Assembly: GCF_000006405.1 (NCBI RefSeq)
Contig: NW_003214659.1
Coordinates: 232,674-296,673 of the forward strand
Length of the DNA stretch: 64,000 nucleotides
DNA from: Perkinsus marinus ATCC 50983
Lineage: Eukaryota; Perkinsozoa; Perkinsida; Perkinsidae
Direction: 5' to 3'
Under the pieces are notes generated by a model, which ran no database searches, was not told where the DNA came from, and worked only from the letters and a program-made list of their open reading frames with translations. The position numbers and the translations under genes were made by a program. Shown here piece by piece: positions 33,338 to 44,543 of the stretch. Positions within the stretch are counted from its first letter, which is position 1, and every line of letters starts with the position of its first letter.

Positions 33338-34944
33338 ATGTCACGACACTCTCCGACCGAGAAAGGCGGCTCGAGCGCTGAGCTCGAGATGCGTCTACTA
33401 GAGGCACAGGCACGAACGAGGATGAGGCAGACGGAGCTGCTGGAGGAATTTGAAGGGAAGGACGATGGGCCCCCTGGGGCTCTAGTAGGGCTACTATCAA
33501 ATTGCATAGTGAGAAGATTTCTTCAACTCAGAAGAGGTCGTCGCCACGCTCGTGTTTTCTGGCAACAACACCGAGACGGAGGGTGCCGATCAGTGCGGCA
33601 TCTGTGGTGGGGGCTCCAGGGGAGGTCGTGGGTGAGTTGGAATGGCGGTGAGGGTCCCATAGGCTCCTTTAGAGGTCGTGGATGAGCGAGTTGCTCTACG
33701 AGCCGAGTTGGCTGAGGCGGAGAACAGGCTGGGTCTTCAAGAGGAAGATCGAAGACGTTTGAGTAGTCGGTTGGCTTCAGCTAGTCGGCAAACTAAAGTA
33801 GGTTGAGTTATAATGGATGGATGAGGTACTCAGCAGATAGAGCGGTCGAGGAAGCAACTGCTCGAGAGGAAGGCGGCTGAGATACTGCTGGCTGTGGAGG
33901 AGGCTGAAGGGGACCCAGAAGGGACGCTATCTAGGCTGGCTGCAATTCTGAGTACTTATACTGTATTTCATCGTTACAGCCCTCCAAATAAATTTGGAAT
34001 ATCGTGTTTTTCTCGCGGCCAGCTCCAACTGGGACGAGTTACGAAACGGAATTCATAGAGATACCTTCTAGGACCCTACCGAGTATAACCCCAAAGTTTC
34101 AGACCACAACTCTTAATGGATGCCGAGANNNNNNNNNNNNNNNNNNNNNNNNNNNNNNNNNNNNNNNNNNNNNNNNNNNNNNNNNNNNNNNNNNNNNNNN
34201 NNNNNNNNNNNNNNNNNNNNNNNNNNNNAACTCCATTATCATTTGCTGTATTGGTTGGATAAATGCGATGGAGTTTCACCCTAGTGATATGAAAAACAGT
34301 AGTGAAAAATATATTCCACGACTACTGCATAGTGCGAGTATCGAGTTTTCCCAGAGTATTACGCCACTTCACGTGAAACGGGTGAAACTCCGATATGAAT
34401 GAAAATATGGTGTGTAGATGGTAAGGTGGCGCAGTTGCTGTTGCGAGCTTCAGACAAGATCAAGGAGGAGAGGGTTGCTGTGATGACTTTGAAAGGGGAG
34501 AAGGTGGAGACTATTGTGGAGTCTGCAAGGACTCGTTTCCTGAGTAGAAGCGACTGTTAAGGAAGCTGGAGGAGACCGAGAGGGAGGTCGTTGGACTGAA
34601 CGGCGAGATGAGGGAGATGCGGTTGACGCTCACAGAAAGTCTGAACTCGTCGAGGGAAGAGGTTGAGATGTAGTGGCTGGGAGTGTTGCCTTGGTGGAAG
34701 TTCGGGTGTTTTTGCCAGGTTTCGACGGCGGAGCGAAGCAGCGGAGAAACTCTGCGGAGTAGTGTCGGCTCGGGCGGATAAGTTTGGGAAGGAGCGCAAA
34801 CAGCACAGGGAGTATATCGAGCTGTTAGAGTCAGCAGTGGAACGGTTGGAGGGGGAGTTACGGTATAGGAGGCGTCAGGAAGTGGGTGATGAGGAGGAGC
34901 AGTTGGAGGCCTTCCGACGGAGGCTTACAACGGGGGCTGGGTGA
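33338..34944 (+). CDS. Coiled-coil protein of unknown function (interrupted by gap)
   Basis: The exon starting MSRHSPTEKGGSSAELEMRLLEAQARTRMRQTELLEEFE is followed by charged heptad-rich exons: EVVDERVALRAELAEAENRLGLQEEDRRRLSSRLASASRQTK (33674-33798), QIERSRKQLLERKAAEILLAVEEAEGDPE (33835-33920), KVAQLLLRASDKIKEERVAVMTLKGEKVE (34424-34510), KLEETEREVVGLNGEMREMRLTL (34564-34635) and FRRRSEAAEKLCGVVSARADKFGKERKQHREYIELLESAVERLEGELRYRRRQ (34719-34880). Nothing beyond long coiled coil is recognisable. The intron at about 33950-34422 holds the N gap and a family-2 element. The start and the last exon are the most plausible choices, not proven. Confidence 0.6.
34129..34228. other. Scaffold gap (100 N)
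   Basis: Exactly 100 N inside an intron of the coiled-coil gene, 41 bp before a family-2 element. Confidence 0.99.
34270..34391. mobile_element. MITE family 2, best-preserved copy
   Basis: 122 bp with perfect 12-bp terminal inverted repeats GGAGTTTCACCC / GGGTGAAACTCC. It is non-coding and lies in an intron of the coiled-coil gene. Confidence 0.85.
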
Positions 34945-35319
34945 GGTCAGTCTCGAGTAGTGGTGAGAGATAGAGCATGATTGTTATAGGGAGGAGCTGT
35001 CGGTGGGAGTGAGGGCTACGGCCCAGGCAGATTCGGTGAGAGGGTTTAGCGTGGTGGAACATTGGAGAGTTGTCATTTCGTTACCTGTGGCTTCTCTCTA
35101 AAACTGATGGCGTGCTGAGTGGTTGACGAGTCCTGTGTCCATTTCTCTTAGAGATGACCGCTGGAAGATCTGCCCACAGTAGTCATATTGGTCACGACAC
35201 TGCTCTGGCCGTTGCATGTTGGAGTTGTGACTTGGTCTCCTCGAGTCTTTGGTATTGCGTTTCTAGGGCCGGCAGTTTCTAGGTCAGTTGCTGTTGTTGT
35301 CGTCACTTTCCTTTTCACT

Positions 35320-36621
35320 ATGGCAGTCTACCGTCCAGGCCTCGGTCGGGAGGCGCCTCGGGATGCCCAACAGAACGCTATTGACATCGTTGCTGGGCTC
35401 ACACCTGCAGCCAACAGAATCGGGCTCAAGCAGGTTTTCCAAAAATACGGCGATGTAAGAGTCATGTGGTGGTGGCGATTTGTGCGAAGTGTGGTATGTC
35501 AGATCACAGTTTGTTGGTTACCACCTGTGGACAAACGCAACGAGATGGCCGCGTACATTCGTTACGAACGCTCGGACAGTGCTCAAGCCGCATTGGCAGC
35601 GTGTGACAGCGGAGAGGTAGTCATAGCTCTCGTCCAGACGCTCTAGTGTTATTCAACCGTCAAATAGAAGAATTGGAGGCAGGGTATCATCCAGGAACCT
35701 ATAATATTCCCGGGGATGAACTCATTTTGAATTTTCCACGGATGGCTAGGAATACATTTTTCAATCAGTTTCCCATGTAAATGTTCGAATATTCCCCATT
35801 GTTATCAAACCCTAGGGGACGTTATTTTTCAATGCTAGATGGGTCCCTGACTAGAGGCTACTTCGGTCGTCATTCAGGTTGTGCTGAATGGTATACCACT
35901 GAAGGCTGAGTATAGATCTCGTGCAAAGTCCAGTGCAAGTTCAGCATATGCAGCGAGGGAGCGTGGCGGTTTCAATAGGTGGGGTCTGCTCTCTCGCGTG
36001 GAGTGCATTTCTGTTGGTTTATCAGAAGTGGAAAACGGAGGAGTTATGGCGCGCTGTCGAGCCGCAGTAGGAGTAGAGAACGTCGAAGGGCGAAGTGGGT
36101 CTACATGTGTTCCGATCTGCTATGCAGTAGTTTTCTGTCAGATATGGATACAGCTCGTCATCATCCTCATCCCGTTCACGTTCCCGGTCCTACTCGGGTG
36201 ATAGGAGGAGTCGCAGTTACGACAGTCGTGACGGGGACCGCAGCCGCCGACATCGCCGTTCCTCTCGCGATCGTAGGAGTAGTAGAAGTCGGTCTTACTC
36301 GAGGGACCGCAGCGATCGCAGGCGCGATGACAGGTGACCACTCTTCAGGGGAGGGGGGCATAGGATTAACGTTAGTATTAGCGCAATAGCTAGATCTAGT
36401 AGTGAGGGCGGCCGGCGGGCAGTTCGCAGGTACACAATGAGCAGTTATTAGATGCACTGTTTTACCACTAGGTAAATTACTGTTGTTAACACCCTAGGCG
36501 TTCGTCGGACTACTACAGAAGACGCTCTGATTCCCGTCAAGACCGGTCAGAGCGTTATGGTCGCAGTGGTGGAGGAGAAGCCCGAGAGAGCAGCAACAGA
36601 GAGGGAGGAGACCGACGATGA
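35320..36621 (+). CDS. RRM-RS domain splicing factor
   Basis: Six exons with matching phases: 35320-35454, 35503-35616, 35878-35978, 36026-36094, 36142-36333, 36498-36621. An N-terminal RRM runs from IDIVAGLTPAANRIGLKQVFQKYGD through ITVCWLPPVDKRNEMAAYIRYERSDSAQAALAACDSGE to VVLNGIPLKAEYRSRAK (RNP1-like MAAYIRYER). The C-terminal half is an RS domain (SSRSRSRERRRAK, GYSSSSSSRSRSRSYSGDRRSRSYDSRD, RDRRSSRSRSYSRDRSDRR, YYRRRSDSRQDRSERYGR). The protein is about 244 aa, like a single-RRM SR protein. A family-3 element fills most of intron 2. Confidence 0.88.
35681..35848 (+). mobile_element. MITE family 3, copy A (RRM-RS gene intron 2)
   Basis: 168 bp with imperfect terminal inverted repeats AGGGTATCATCCAG / AGGGACCCATCTAG. 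It is in opposite orientation to the copy at 17441-17588. Confidence 0.82.
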
Positions 36622-37075
36622 GTAGACTGAGATGGCAGTGGAGTTGAAGAAGAGTGTTTGCGGCGTATATTCGTATATTCTCTCATACCAACATTACACT
36701 TGAGTTCACTAGTTGCAGGGGGGTCAGCGATAAACGTTGAGGGCATGTGATGAGGCTTGGCAAACACGTTGACATGCCGATCCGAACGTGGTCATGGAAA
36801 CCATCATAAAGCACCTGTTAAAAAAAACTTTTGTCCGAAGCATCGACAATTTATCGATACAATAAAACAATACTCAAGGAGACACTGCTGAGCGTATCAC
36901 GAGCACCTTATCCGGGAGGTATTGTGCTGGGTGTAGTCATATCACGATGGTGTAGAGTCTACGAATAGGAAGTGTAAAAATGCGGCTTCGCTCCGCCCGC
37001 GCTCTATTAAAATCGATCACGTGATCGATCGAGAGTTCGCGCCGACCTAGTGTAGCGACCTCGTACACCAGCACC
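36622..37075. other. Intergenic, upstream of eS1
   Basis: No gene is seen. A GC-rich stretch with CGCGGGCGGAGCGAAGCCGC (minus sense, around 36980-37000) and a CGATCACGTGATCGATCG palindrome (37013-37030) lie 46-95 bp before the eS1 start codon and are plausible promoter elements. Confidence 0.4.
37013..37030. promoter_or_regulatory. Palindrome upstream of eS1
   Basis: CGATCACGTGATCGATCG holds the perfect palindrome CGATCACGTGATCG with a central CACGTG E-box core, 46 bp before the ATG of a highly expressed ribosomal protein gene. A regulatory role is inferred. Confidence 0.4.
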
Positions 37076-38097
37076 ATGGCCGTTGGCAAGAACAAGAGAC
37101 TCACCAAGGGAAAGAAGGGAGGCAAGAAGAAGGTGTAATAATGGGTAGTAGTAGTGACAGTGGCAAGGTCTGTCAACTCTATAGAAGCATCGGATTCGGT
37201 TCCTGGGTATATTATATAGTTTGATTTGTCCTTGTTATTTCAGAGGAGATCCCTTCCTCAAGAAGGAGTGGTACTCGGTGAAGGCCCCCACTATGTTCTC
37301 CGTCCGCGAGGCCGGTAAGACTTTGGTCACCAAGACCACCGGTACCAAGGTAATAATTCTTACCCATTTCGCTTCACTTTCTCGAGCTGATTGTTCACTG
37401 TTCATGGTTGTTATATGCTTCTGTTTTCAGATTGCCTCTGATGCCCTCAAGGGTCGCGTTTGCGAGGTCAACCTTGCCGATTTGAACTCCAACGAAGATC
37501 ACTCCTTCCGTAAGATCAAGTTGGAGGTCCAGGAGGTCCAAGGCCGCAACGCCCTCACCGACTTCCACGGCATGGACTTCACCCGTGACAAGCTCTGCTC
37601 GCTCATCCGCAAGTGGCAGACTTTGATCGAGGCCCACGTTGACGTCAAGACTACTGATGGTTACATTCTCCGTCTCTTCTCCATCGGCTTCACCAAGAAG
37701 CGCCCGGAGTCCGTCAAGGCCAACTGCTATGCCAGCGCTGCTCAGATCCGCAGGATCCGCAGAAAGTAATGCGGGTTTTCTTCAAAGAGTTGAATTGCAA
37801 CATTCATTTTCTCTTCAATTCAGGATGGTTGACATCATGACCGCCGAGGCTTCCAAGTGCCGCATGAGTGATCTCGTCAAGCGTTTCGTCACCGAGTCCA
37901 TCGGTGCCGAGATCGAGAAGCAGACTCGTTCCATCTACCCTCTTAAGGATTGCTATATCCGTAAGGTAAAGATCCTCAAGAAGCCGAAGTTCGACCTCAC
38001 CCGTTTGATGGAGCTCCACACTGAGTCCGCTGAGGAGGGAACCGCTGTTGACCGTAACGTCATCCCCGAGTCTGAGGAGGCTAAGATCCAGCTGTAA
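37076..38097 (+). CDS. RPS3A: 40S ribosomal protein eS1 (S3a)
   Basis: Structural protein of the small cytosolic subunit. Four exons, 37076-37134, 37244-37349, 37431-37765 and 37824-38097, give 257 aa. All key stretches of the family are present: [98 protein letters not shown], and [46 protein letters not shown]. The first donor is chosen as AAGGT|gtaata because only this keeps frame (KKKVGDPF). Codon use (GTC, CTC, AAG, CGC) is strongly biased compared with neighbouring genes, as expected for very high expression. Confidence 0.97.
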
Positions 38098-38849
38098 GCG
38101 TTGTACTGTCGTCATCGCAACAGCAAAGTTTCTTTTGGCACACTCTGAGGCTCTTGCAACGGTGCTAGGGATATTGGCTGGAAGTAATTGATAGAGTAGA
38201 GTTGTGTTGTTAGTATGTGAGGGGTTTGAGGGGAATTATGTTGGGGTAATTGCTACTCACAAGACTTTTAGCTGTAGTGTGAGTAAGCGAGGATTCATGT
38301 TTGTATAACAAAGTTCCACCCGTGATATGAAAACGCTAGTGAAAAACATATTTCACGACTACTGCATAGCGCGGATATCGCCGAGTTTTACGCCACTTTC
38401 CGTAAACCAGGTGAAATTCCAATGTGACTGATCTACTGGCGGTTCTGAATTGACATGTCTTGATGAGAAGACTCGACTGTTAGCGTTTCACCCGGTCGAA
38501 ATTGTCTACACTTTACCGCAAATTTTCCGCCGGGTTATTCCGAAGGAATAAGTTGGATCGACAAGTAGCCATGTGATTCGAGTGGGTCATTCGTATGATA
38601 TGCTCAATGATGACAGGGATGATATGCAGCCAACCGATCTTGGAAAGGAAAGACAAATTCGCTGTAATATCGAGTTGAGAGATAAATCGGGAGATAATTA
38701 TGTAGTTGTGGACGGTGCCACCGTCACGGTGGTTGTCTCGACTTGTGTTCCGAGTTTGGAGTGGCAGCGGATAACTAATAAACTTCATATACGGCCAAGT
38801 GACCGATCAAACATCGACATCCGAGACTGCATGCGTGTGAGCATAAATG
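38098..38849. other. Intergenic with a family-2 element
   Basis: It contains a diverged family-2 MITE (38313-38420). Short open frames on both strands (38513-38880) resemble no known family. Confidence 0.5.
38313..38420. mobile_element. MITE family 2, diverged copy
   Basis: 108 bp with decayed ends GTTCCACCC / GGTGAAATTCC, and internal sequence matching the copy at 34270-34391 (CACGACTACTGCATAG). Confidence 0.7.
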
Positions 38850-39638
38850 TCAGCTATTGTCTCCAGTGTCCATGGTAGCAGCTGCAGGAGCACCGTCGAC
38901 ATCAATCACCGCTTCATTCAAATGTATACTACTACTTTGAGGGGTCTGCAATCCATATGGATGGAAGACTCAAGAGGGAAGGGACTTACTGTCAGCCATA
39001 CTCCTTTCGAGAACTCGAGAGAACACAATAACGGTGGGGCTAACATGCATTGCAGTACTTTGCGGATTAGTACATGCTACTCCAACGACAGCACTAAACG
39101 GTAACGTAAGAGGAGCACGACGAGCTTGATAGAGCGATGATAGACAAAATTATCGCTAGTACCGGCTACTCTCTGAGGGATAACGAAATACAATTATATA
39201 TTCATCATAGATCATCAGTCTAGACGTCCGATGATAAACAGTAGAATAATACAAACACGCTAGCTGTCTGAGGACACTAGCTAACAAAATTTCTTAGGTA
39301 AAAAGACGAGGACGATACGGACGTCACTCACTACCAGAACCTGCAGGGCGATCAACGACTTTGATGATAGTCGAGGTTATTCCCAAGGCGACCGTCTCCT
39401 TTGCTATCTGCCATTCCTCCATGCTCCAACCCATGGGACGGCCAGGAGGCTCCAAGCGGAAATTCTTGGACATGAAAGTCTCGTCGTAAACGGAGTCGTA
39501 AGGCTTGTGATGATAGCGGAAGATCGCTGGCAACGAAGCAACGGTCTGTGCCACCTCGCTGAACTGATCCATGGGCTGGAGGCCCGATGGCGTGCGAGGA
39601 GGACTTCTCTTCACGTCGTTCGTAGAACTTGACGACAT
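38850..39638 (-). CDS. Unknown spliced protein
   Basis: The first exon (39638 to about 39337) encodes MSSSSTNDVKRSPPRTPSGLQPMDQFSEVAQTVASLPAIFRYHH...FMSKNFRLEPPGRPMGWSMEEWQIAKETVALGITSTIIKVVDRPAG. Downstream exons with good splice sites give SPTVIVFSRVLERSMAD (about 39050-38995) and TPQSSSIHLNEAVIDVDGAPAAATMDTGDNS, ending in TGA (38852-38850). The middle of the gene is not resolved. No family is recognised. The hydrophobic stretch at the end of exon 1 is too short to call a membrane span. Confidence 0.5.
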
Positions 39639-39842
39639 GGTCGAAAAAGTTTAATTAATTTGCAACGTAACTGTGGTAAAATTTCCACGACTGTAATCAT
39701 CATGTGAACCCAACAACGAGACCAAGGGGAATGATGCTGGTAAATATTGCTGAGTGAGGGCGACCAGTAGCAATATAAAACGGATCAGTACTACTGACAC
39801 ACCCGAGAATAAATCCAATCGTACACAGCTGTTTGAACTTCG

Positions 39843-40919
39843 TTACATATTCTTGATTTCTTTCTCATACAAATCATCAACTTGCTTCTCCAAGTGCTTC
39901 AAGTCGCCACGATTATCCACAACTCGGTCAGCAAGAGCGGCCTTGTCTTCAAGGCGCATCTGCGACTTAACTCTGTTAGTCAGATTCGTAACACTCTCAG
40001 TCGGGCACCGCTTCACAAGACGATCCAACTGAGTTTGGGGGTCCACATAGACGACAACCACCGGGTCGCAGACCCACGACAGCCCCGGCGTCTCGAGCAG
40101 CAGAGGCACATCCATCACTATCGGAGGCTTGTTGTAGGGAGGAAGCACACGATAGGAGAAAAGTCGCCACAGCATAGTTATAATGATATGCTTGTGAGTT
40201 ATTGTATTCAGCAAGGCTCGAGCCTTTGCATCGGCGAAAACCTACACATGAACATATCCATCAACAACCTTCTGTTTGCACGAAACTGTAACACATCGGG
40301 AAGACAACTGCAGACCTTCGTGAAATGCCGTCTAGAAAGTTCCCTGCTTACAAGTTCGCCCAATTTCTGCCTGTTGATTTGGCCTTGAGGAGTTACTATT
40401 CCATCTCCAAATGAAGCAACTACTTCATTAAATGCTGGACGGCCCGGCTCCATGATTTCTCGAGCTATCTTATCCGCATCGATAACCCTGGAGGAGGAAG
40501 AGACATATGCACAGTTCACGAGAAACGACCACTCTCTTACTGGACATTATATTTCGCCTCTAGATATGCGACCGCCGTGGACTTCCCAGAGCCGATCCCG
40601 CCGGTGATCCCGGGGATGACCAAGCGACTTCCGACGAAGTGGAGAGCTCCAGCGAAGAGTCCGGCGAGAATGCCGTGTTTTCTGGTCACCTGTGGAGAAA
40701 CACAACTAATGGCCCGAGTTTGCGAAGACTGATAAAAGACCACTTTCTCTTGAGGAGCAATTCCATCCGAACCCCTACCCAAAACTCCACTAAAACTGCC
40801 GCCGATGCCGTCATAAGATACTTGCGATGATCTCGGCGGAGTTTACGACGGAGAACGCCGAGTGGCAGTTGAGCAGTTGTGAGGATACAACCAGCGATTC
40901 CAGTTATGGATGTGAGCAT
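39843..40919 (-). CDS. coaE: Dephospho-CoA kinase
   Basis: Catalyses the last step of coenzyme A synthesis (ATP plus dephospho-CoA). Exon 1 encodes MLTSITGIAGCILTTAQL, a likely membrane or organelle anchor. Exon 2 gives the P-loop GITGGIGSGKSTAVAYLEAKY. Exon 3 gives VIDADKIAREIMEPGRPAFNEVVASFGDGIV...GQINRQKLGEL (the DAD motif). Exon 4 gives VFADAKARALLNTITHKHI, PPIVMDVPLLLETPGL and QLDRLVKR, then RVKSQMRLEDKAALADRVVDNRGDLKHLEKQVDDLY, the typical C-terminal lid and end. The exon 2-3 junction CA|G and the phase-0 exon 3-4 junction keep frame. Length and motifs match eukaryotic DCAKD enzymes with an N-terminal hydrophobic segment. Confidence 0.94.
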
Positions 40920-41509
40920 TTACGGAAGACTCCTGTTGGAAAAAGTTACCTAACTACTCAGCGGCGTCAAGAGTCCGAAAATATCTCTAGGAGTAGTCCC
41001 TGCACGGACACAATTACGCCGGAGTGGTCGCTGGCCATGTCTAGCCTTCCGGGGCCGACCTTCCTTCTGAATAGTCCCCCTCGGCCCAGCTGCTGAGACA
41101 ATAGTAGAGAGACGGACTCAAGGAATCAATTCAACAGTAGAATTAGGAGACATTACAGGTATCGAAGTGTTGCCCATCTCGTTACGACTCACCGACGACC
41201 GTTCTTGCTGTGACAAGCGCGTGAATTTCGTGGCGCGTGACACTTTGTTTCATGCGTTCTGCCATAGAATTCATACGGGTCCAACAACCCCCTCGAAACC
41301 TTGTAGCAGTTTCCGCCTAAACTGGTGAGTAGCACCGCCTACACCGTACTGGCTCCTACTCGGCGACTTAATAGCAGTTCTTATGTCGGTGGAACTCCTG
41401 GGCATAGCTGTGGGTACGCTAGAAAGATCTCCATGGAGCGCAACTGAAAAAAATTTGACTGTTGGAAAATAATTACAGGCTTTAATTGTGCATTGTTGCA
41501 TTATCAAGT
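40920..41509. other. Intergenic, divergent promoter region
   Basis: The region lies between the CoaE start (minus) and the next plus-strand gene. No coding family or repeat is recognised. Confidence 0.5.
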
Positions 41510-42957
41510 ATGCGTGTCCACTGGTCATTCCTCCTGTCAATCCTTACTCTCGCCGTTCTCTTTTCGGAGACTCCAACTGTCGCGCTAGCGGAGACTGAGG
41601 TACCAGGCGTTGCACACTGGTGGGCTCGACAGCGTAGCTTTCTTCAGGTGGAGGGACAAGATGGGGAGGAGGACCCTGATGATGCTGACGAGCTGTTCGC
41701 AGATTCTCCGGACGACTTGGTGAGTTGCGACTTGTGTTTGTACTTAGAGTGATGTGTTCTTATAGGATGACGAGGGAGAGGACGATGAGGATGATGATGA
41801 TGAAGACCTTGGCGAATCCCCTATTGAGAAGGCCAAACGCGAGGAGGAGGAGGCTAATGCGGTACGTTTCCTACTGATTTGCAAGTCAACAACACCTAGT
41901 GCTCCTTGTGTGGAGCCCCTCAGAGTGTCTGTAGAGGCGCTCGCTGCCAGTATGTGACTCGGAGGTCTACAGGACTGATAGTTTCCGTGCACGGAGCCTC
42001 GTTGAGGACAGAATAGTCTTATAGAACAGCGCGTTGGCAAATGTCCTATCGTGGCTTTTTGTGATGCTCAGGTTGACCAGGATTTAACTCCTACTCAAAG
42101 AAAAGACAGGATGTCGGCGTGTTTGTCCGTCGCGAGGATACACTTTAACCGTCATGAAGCAGATCTGAAGGATACCATCGACCAGATCATGAACCAGCAC
42201 GGTGTAATAATCTACCCGTCTCGCGATGTGCTCGGCGCTCAGATGAATCGAGTTCATCCTGTTGGGCTTGTTACGGTATCTCGATCAGGTCCAAGCCGAT
42301 CAGGCTATGCAGTTCATACAGATGGGGATGATCCGGAATTGCTATTTTTATATCACCCCAGAACTGATGCGTAAGCTCTTGTAGTCTGTGGTGCGTTATG
42401 TTCACTTTGCCAAGCGGTTTTGCGTCAGGTGATTACCAGTCGTCCCCTGCGAAGTTTTTGGAGGATGATGCGAAAATAACCGCCATGCTCAACACCGAAA
42501 CCTCCAGCGGACCTAGCGGTCAAATGTCTTCTGAACAGTACGGACTTTTAGAGGAGATCCTCAGGGTACGGTTTCTGAAAAAAAATCTCGTGAGATTCTT
42601 CGAAGTTCAACTTATTTCCGTTGTTAGGGCGAAGCAAGCAGTGGAGGAGCTGTGGGCCTTCCCGGCGATTCGATGACTAGTCTGCAGAAGGCCGTGTATA
42701 TGCTTGGCGTATTTGCTGCTTTCTTCGGTATCGCCGCATATGCAACGAAAAGACTCATACAGCAAGAGGAAGGAGTAAGCGCTTGTGCTAGGATGTCGAA
42801 TTTTTAATCGTCTAGAAATAATAAGTATCGAGTCGGCCAAGTTGTCTTTATGTTGCTTTTTTCTCAGCCCTCCAAAAAGAAGTCTCACACTTCTAAGAGT
42901 TTGAAACACGAGAAGAAGATGGAAGCTCGTGCTGCAAAGAAGACCAAGGCGAACTGA
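41510..42957 (+). CDS. Single-span secretory-pathway membrane protein, unknown
   Basis: MRVHWSFLLSILTLAVLFSETPTVALA is a clear signal peptide. It is followed by a strongly acidic luminal segment over two exons (GEEDPDDADELFADSPDDL, DDEGEDDEDDDDEDLGE, then IEKAKREEEEANA). A Cys-containing exon (VDQDLTPTQRKDRMSACLSVARIHFNRHEADLKDTIDQIMNQHG, 42062-42200) and SSPAKFLEDDAKITAMLNTETSSGPSGQMSSEQYGLLEEILR (42434-42566) follow. One membrane span (AVYMLGVFAAFFGIAAYA, about 42690-42740) leads to a Lys-rich cytosolic tail (PSKKKSHTSKSLKHEKKMEARAAKKTKAN). The topology suggests an ER or Golgi resident with an acidic luminal face. The family is unknown. Confidence 0.7.
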
Positions 42958-43039
42958 GTCTCTTTCACCCACATCTAGTGAAAAATATTCGCCTTGGATT
43001 GTTTTCTAATCTGTTACGAGTCGTCGAGTTTGAAGTATC

Positions 43040-43525
43040 TTGGATCTTACGAAGCGGATTGCTGAGCATCCGAACTTCGAAGGCGGTATCTTGCGAGTGA
43101 CTCGACTAACTTCCTGGAGCCACCGACAAGGAGTCCTTGGCAAGGGGCTTCATGCGAACGTACACATTTTTGATTAAGTACATTGCTATGTTAAGAAAGC
43201 TACTGGGTGAGGAAAGTGAGATGAAGCTTGAGTTTGGCTCATCTTGCAGATGATTCCATGATGAAAATTCGTCGAGAATAACGGTGGCAGGCAGTTACTT
43301 GTCCATCTAAAGAAACACGACGGGAGTGTGCATTGCTATCTTGAATGCGGAAGAGTTGTCGTGAATGGTGAAGACTGTCTGGCGATTGCTGAGAAGCTTT
43401 CTTACGAAGTTTCGGTTCTGAAGAAAAACGAAGATGACATGATCGGACATGCAACTCTACCAATTTCAAGATCTCTGAGAAAGGGTCAAAACATGCCCTA
43501 CTCGGTTTCATGGTCCTCAAGTTAA
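43040..43525 (+). CDS. Possible small C2-domain protein (start unresolved)
   Basis: The exon at about 43050-43170 reads ILDLTKRIAEHPNFEGGILRVTRLTSWSHRQGVLGKGLHANVHIF. The exon at about 43290-43525 reads LLVHLKKHDGSVHCYLECGRVVVNG...AEKLSYEVSVLKKNEDDMIGHATLPISRSLRKGQNMPYSVSW and ends in TAA. The L-x-x-x-V-x-x-x-K-x-x-x-D-D-x-I-G-x-A pattern resembles the last strands of a C2 domain, but the calcium-binding aspartates are poorly conserved. No good initiator Met is visible. Confidence 0.35.
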
Positions 43526-44543
43526 CTGTCTAGGAGGCAACTATCTCGCAGCCTGCCGCTTCTTACAGCCCTGAAATGGTCACAGTACCAGGATGAGAAA
43601 GCCAGGCTCTCGATTCGCAGCATTCATCAGTCAACGAACAACGCTCACATCGACGAAATAACATCACACTAAGCCTTGGGGACGGAGTTCTGGTACCTGA
43701 ATGAGCATCATTTTCTACGAGTCACAAACAATTCCCTTTATTCTACTTACGATCATTTTTCTACCACTGTGGTGCGTCTGTATGCTGTTGCCAGTCGATT
43801 AGGGTGGAGTTATAGCAGGGAGCTTGAGTGGAAGTCTGATATGATCATAACTACAGAAAAGTGAGGTTAGTAAGATACCTATAATAAGTAAAGCGAAGAT
43901 ATGAATCATATCATATGATGGCGCACCGCTAGTACTCGTGAGTAGCCTATCTAACCGATGGTTGTGCTTTCGTTCTGGGAGAGTGATCGATTTAGCCGAT
44001 GTGTGCCTCTGCCGGACCTCTTTTGTATCTTGCTTGCACCAACCTAGGATACAGAAAGATACGCGCGGCGTATCTTGAGGTCCGAATCCGGCCCATCGAC
44101 GGGCAAATCGATCATCCAGATTCCAACAATCCGAAATCTAATTTCAGATTATCATTTCGTTTTAGAACTTCCAAACCCTCATGCCGTACAGTCCTCGAGC
44201 ATCGGAGCTTGATGTATGGACTCTAAGCCAGGAGCTCGTCCAGGGCTTGACTATTGCCGCGCTCATCTTCGCTCTCATGTAAGGTCGACATCGATGGTGG
44301 CGTCAGGCTCGTGTTCTCCTTAGCATCGTTCTTCTAGTTTGTTCCGATCGACTGTCTGACGCTCTTCAAGTCGACTCGAGGCCCGCCGTCGACCAATCTG
44401 TGAAGCCAAGACCGAAGTCATTCCGTAGACCTCTTGCAAGGCCAGTTCATAAGACTTGACTCACAGTACCCCCCATCATTCAAGTCGAGTTACCTGAGCG
44501 ATGGTCGTCGCTGATGGCAGCTTCCTCGGAGAAGTTGTGACTC
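43526..44543. other. Mostly unassigned
   Basis: One short frame (about 44172-44280) ends in SELDVWTLSQELVQGLTIAALIFALM and could be an exon with a membrane segment. Nothing else is supported. Confidence 0.35.
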
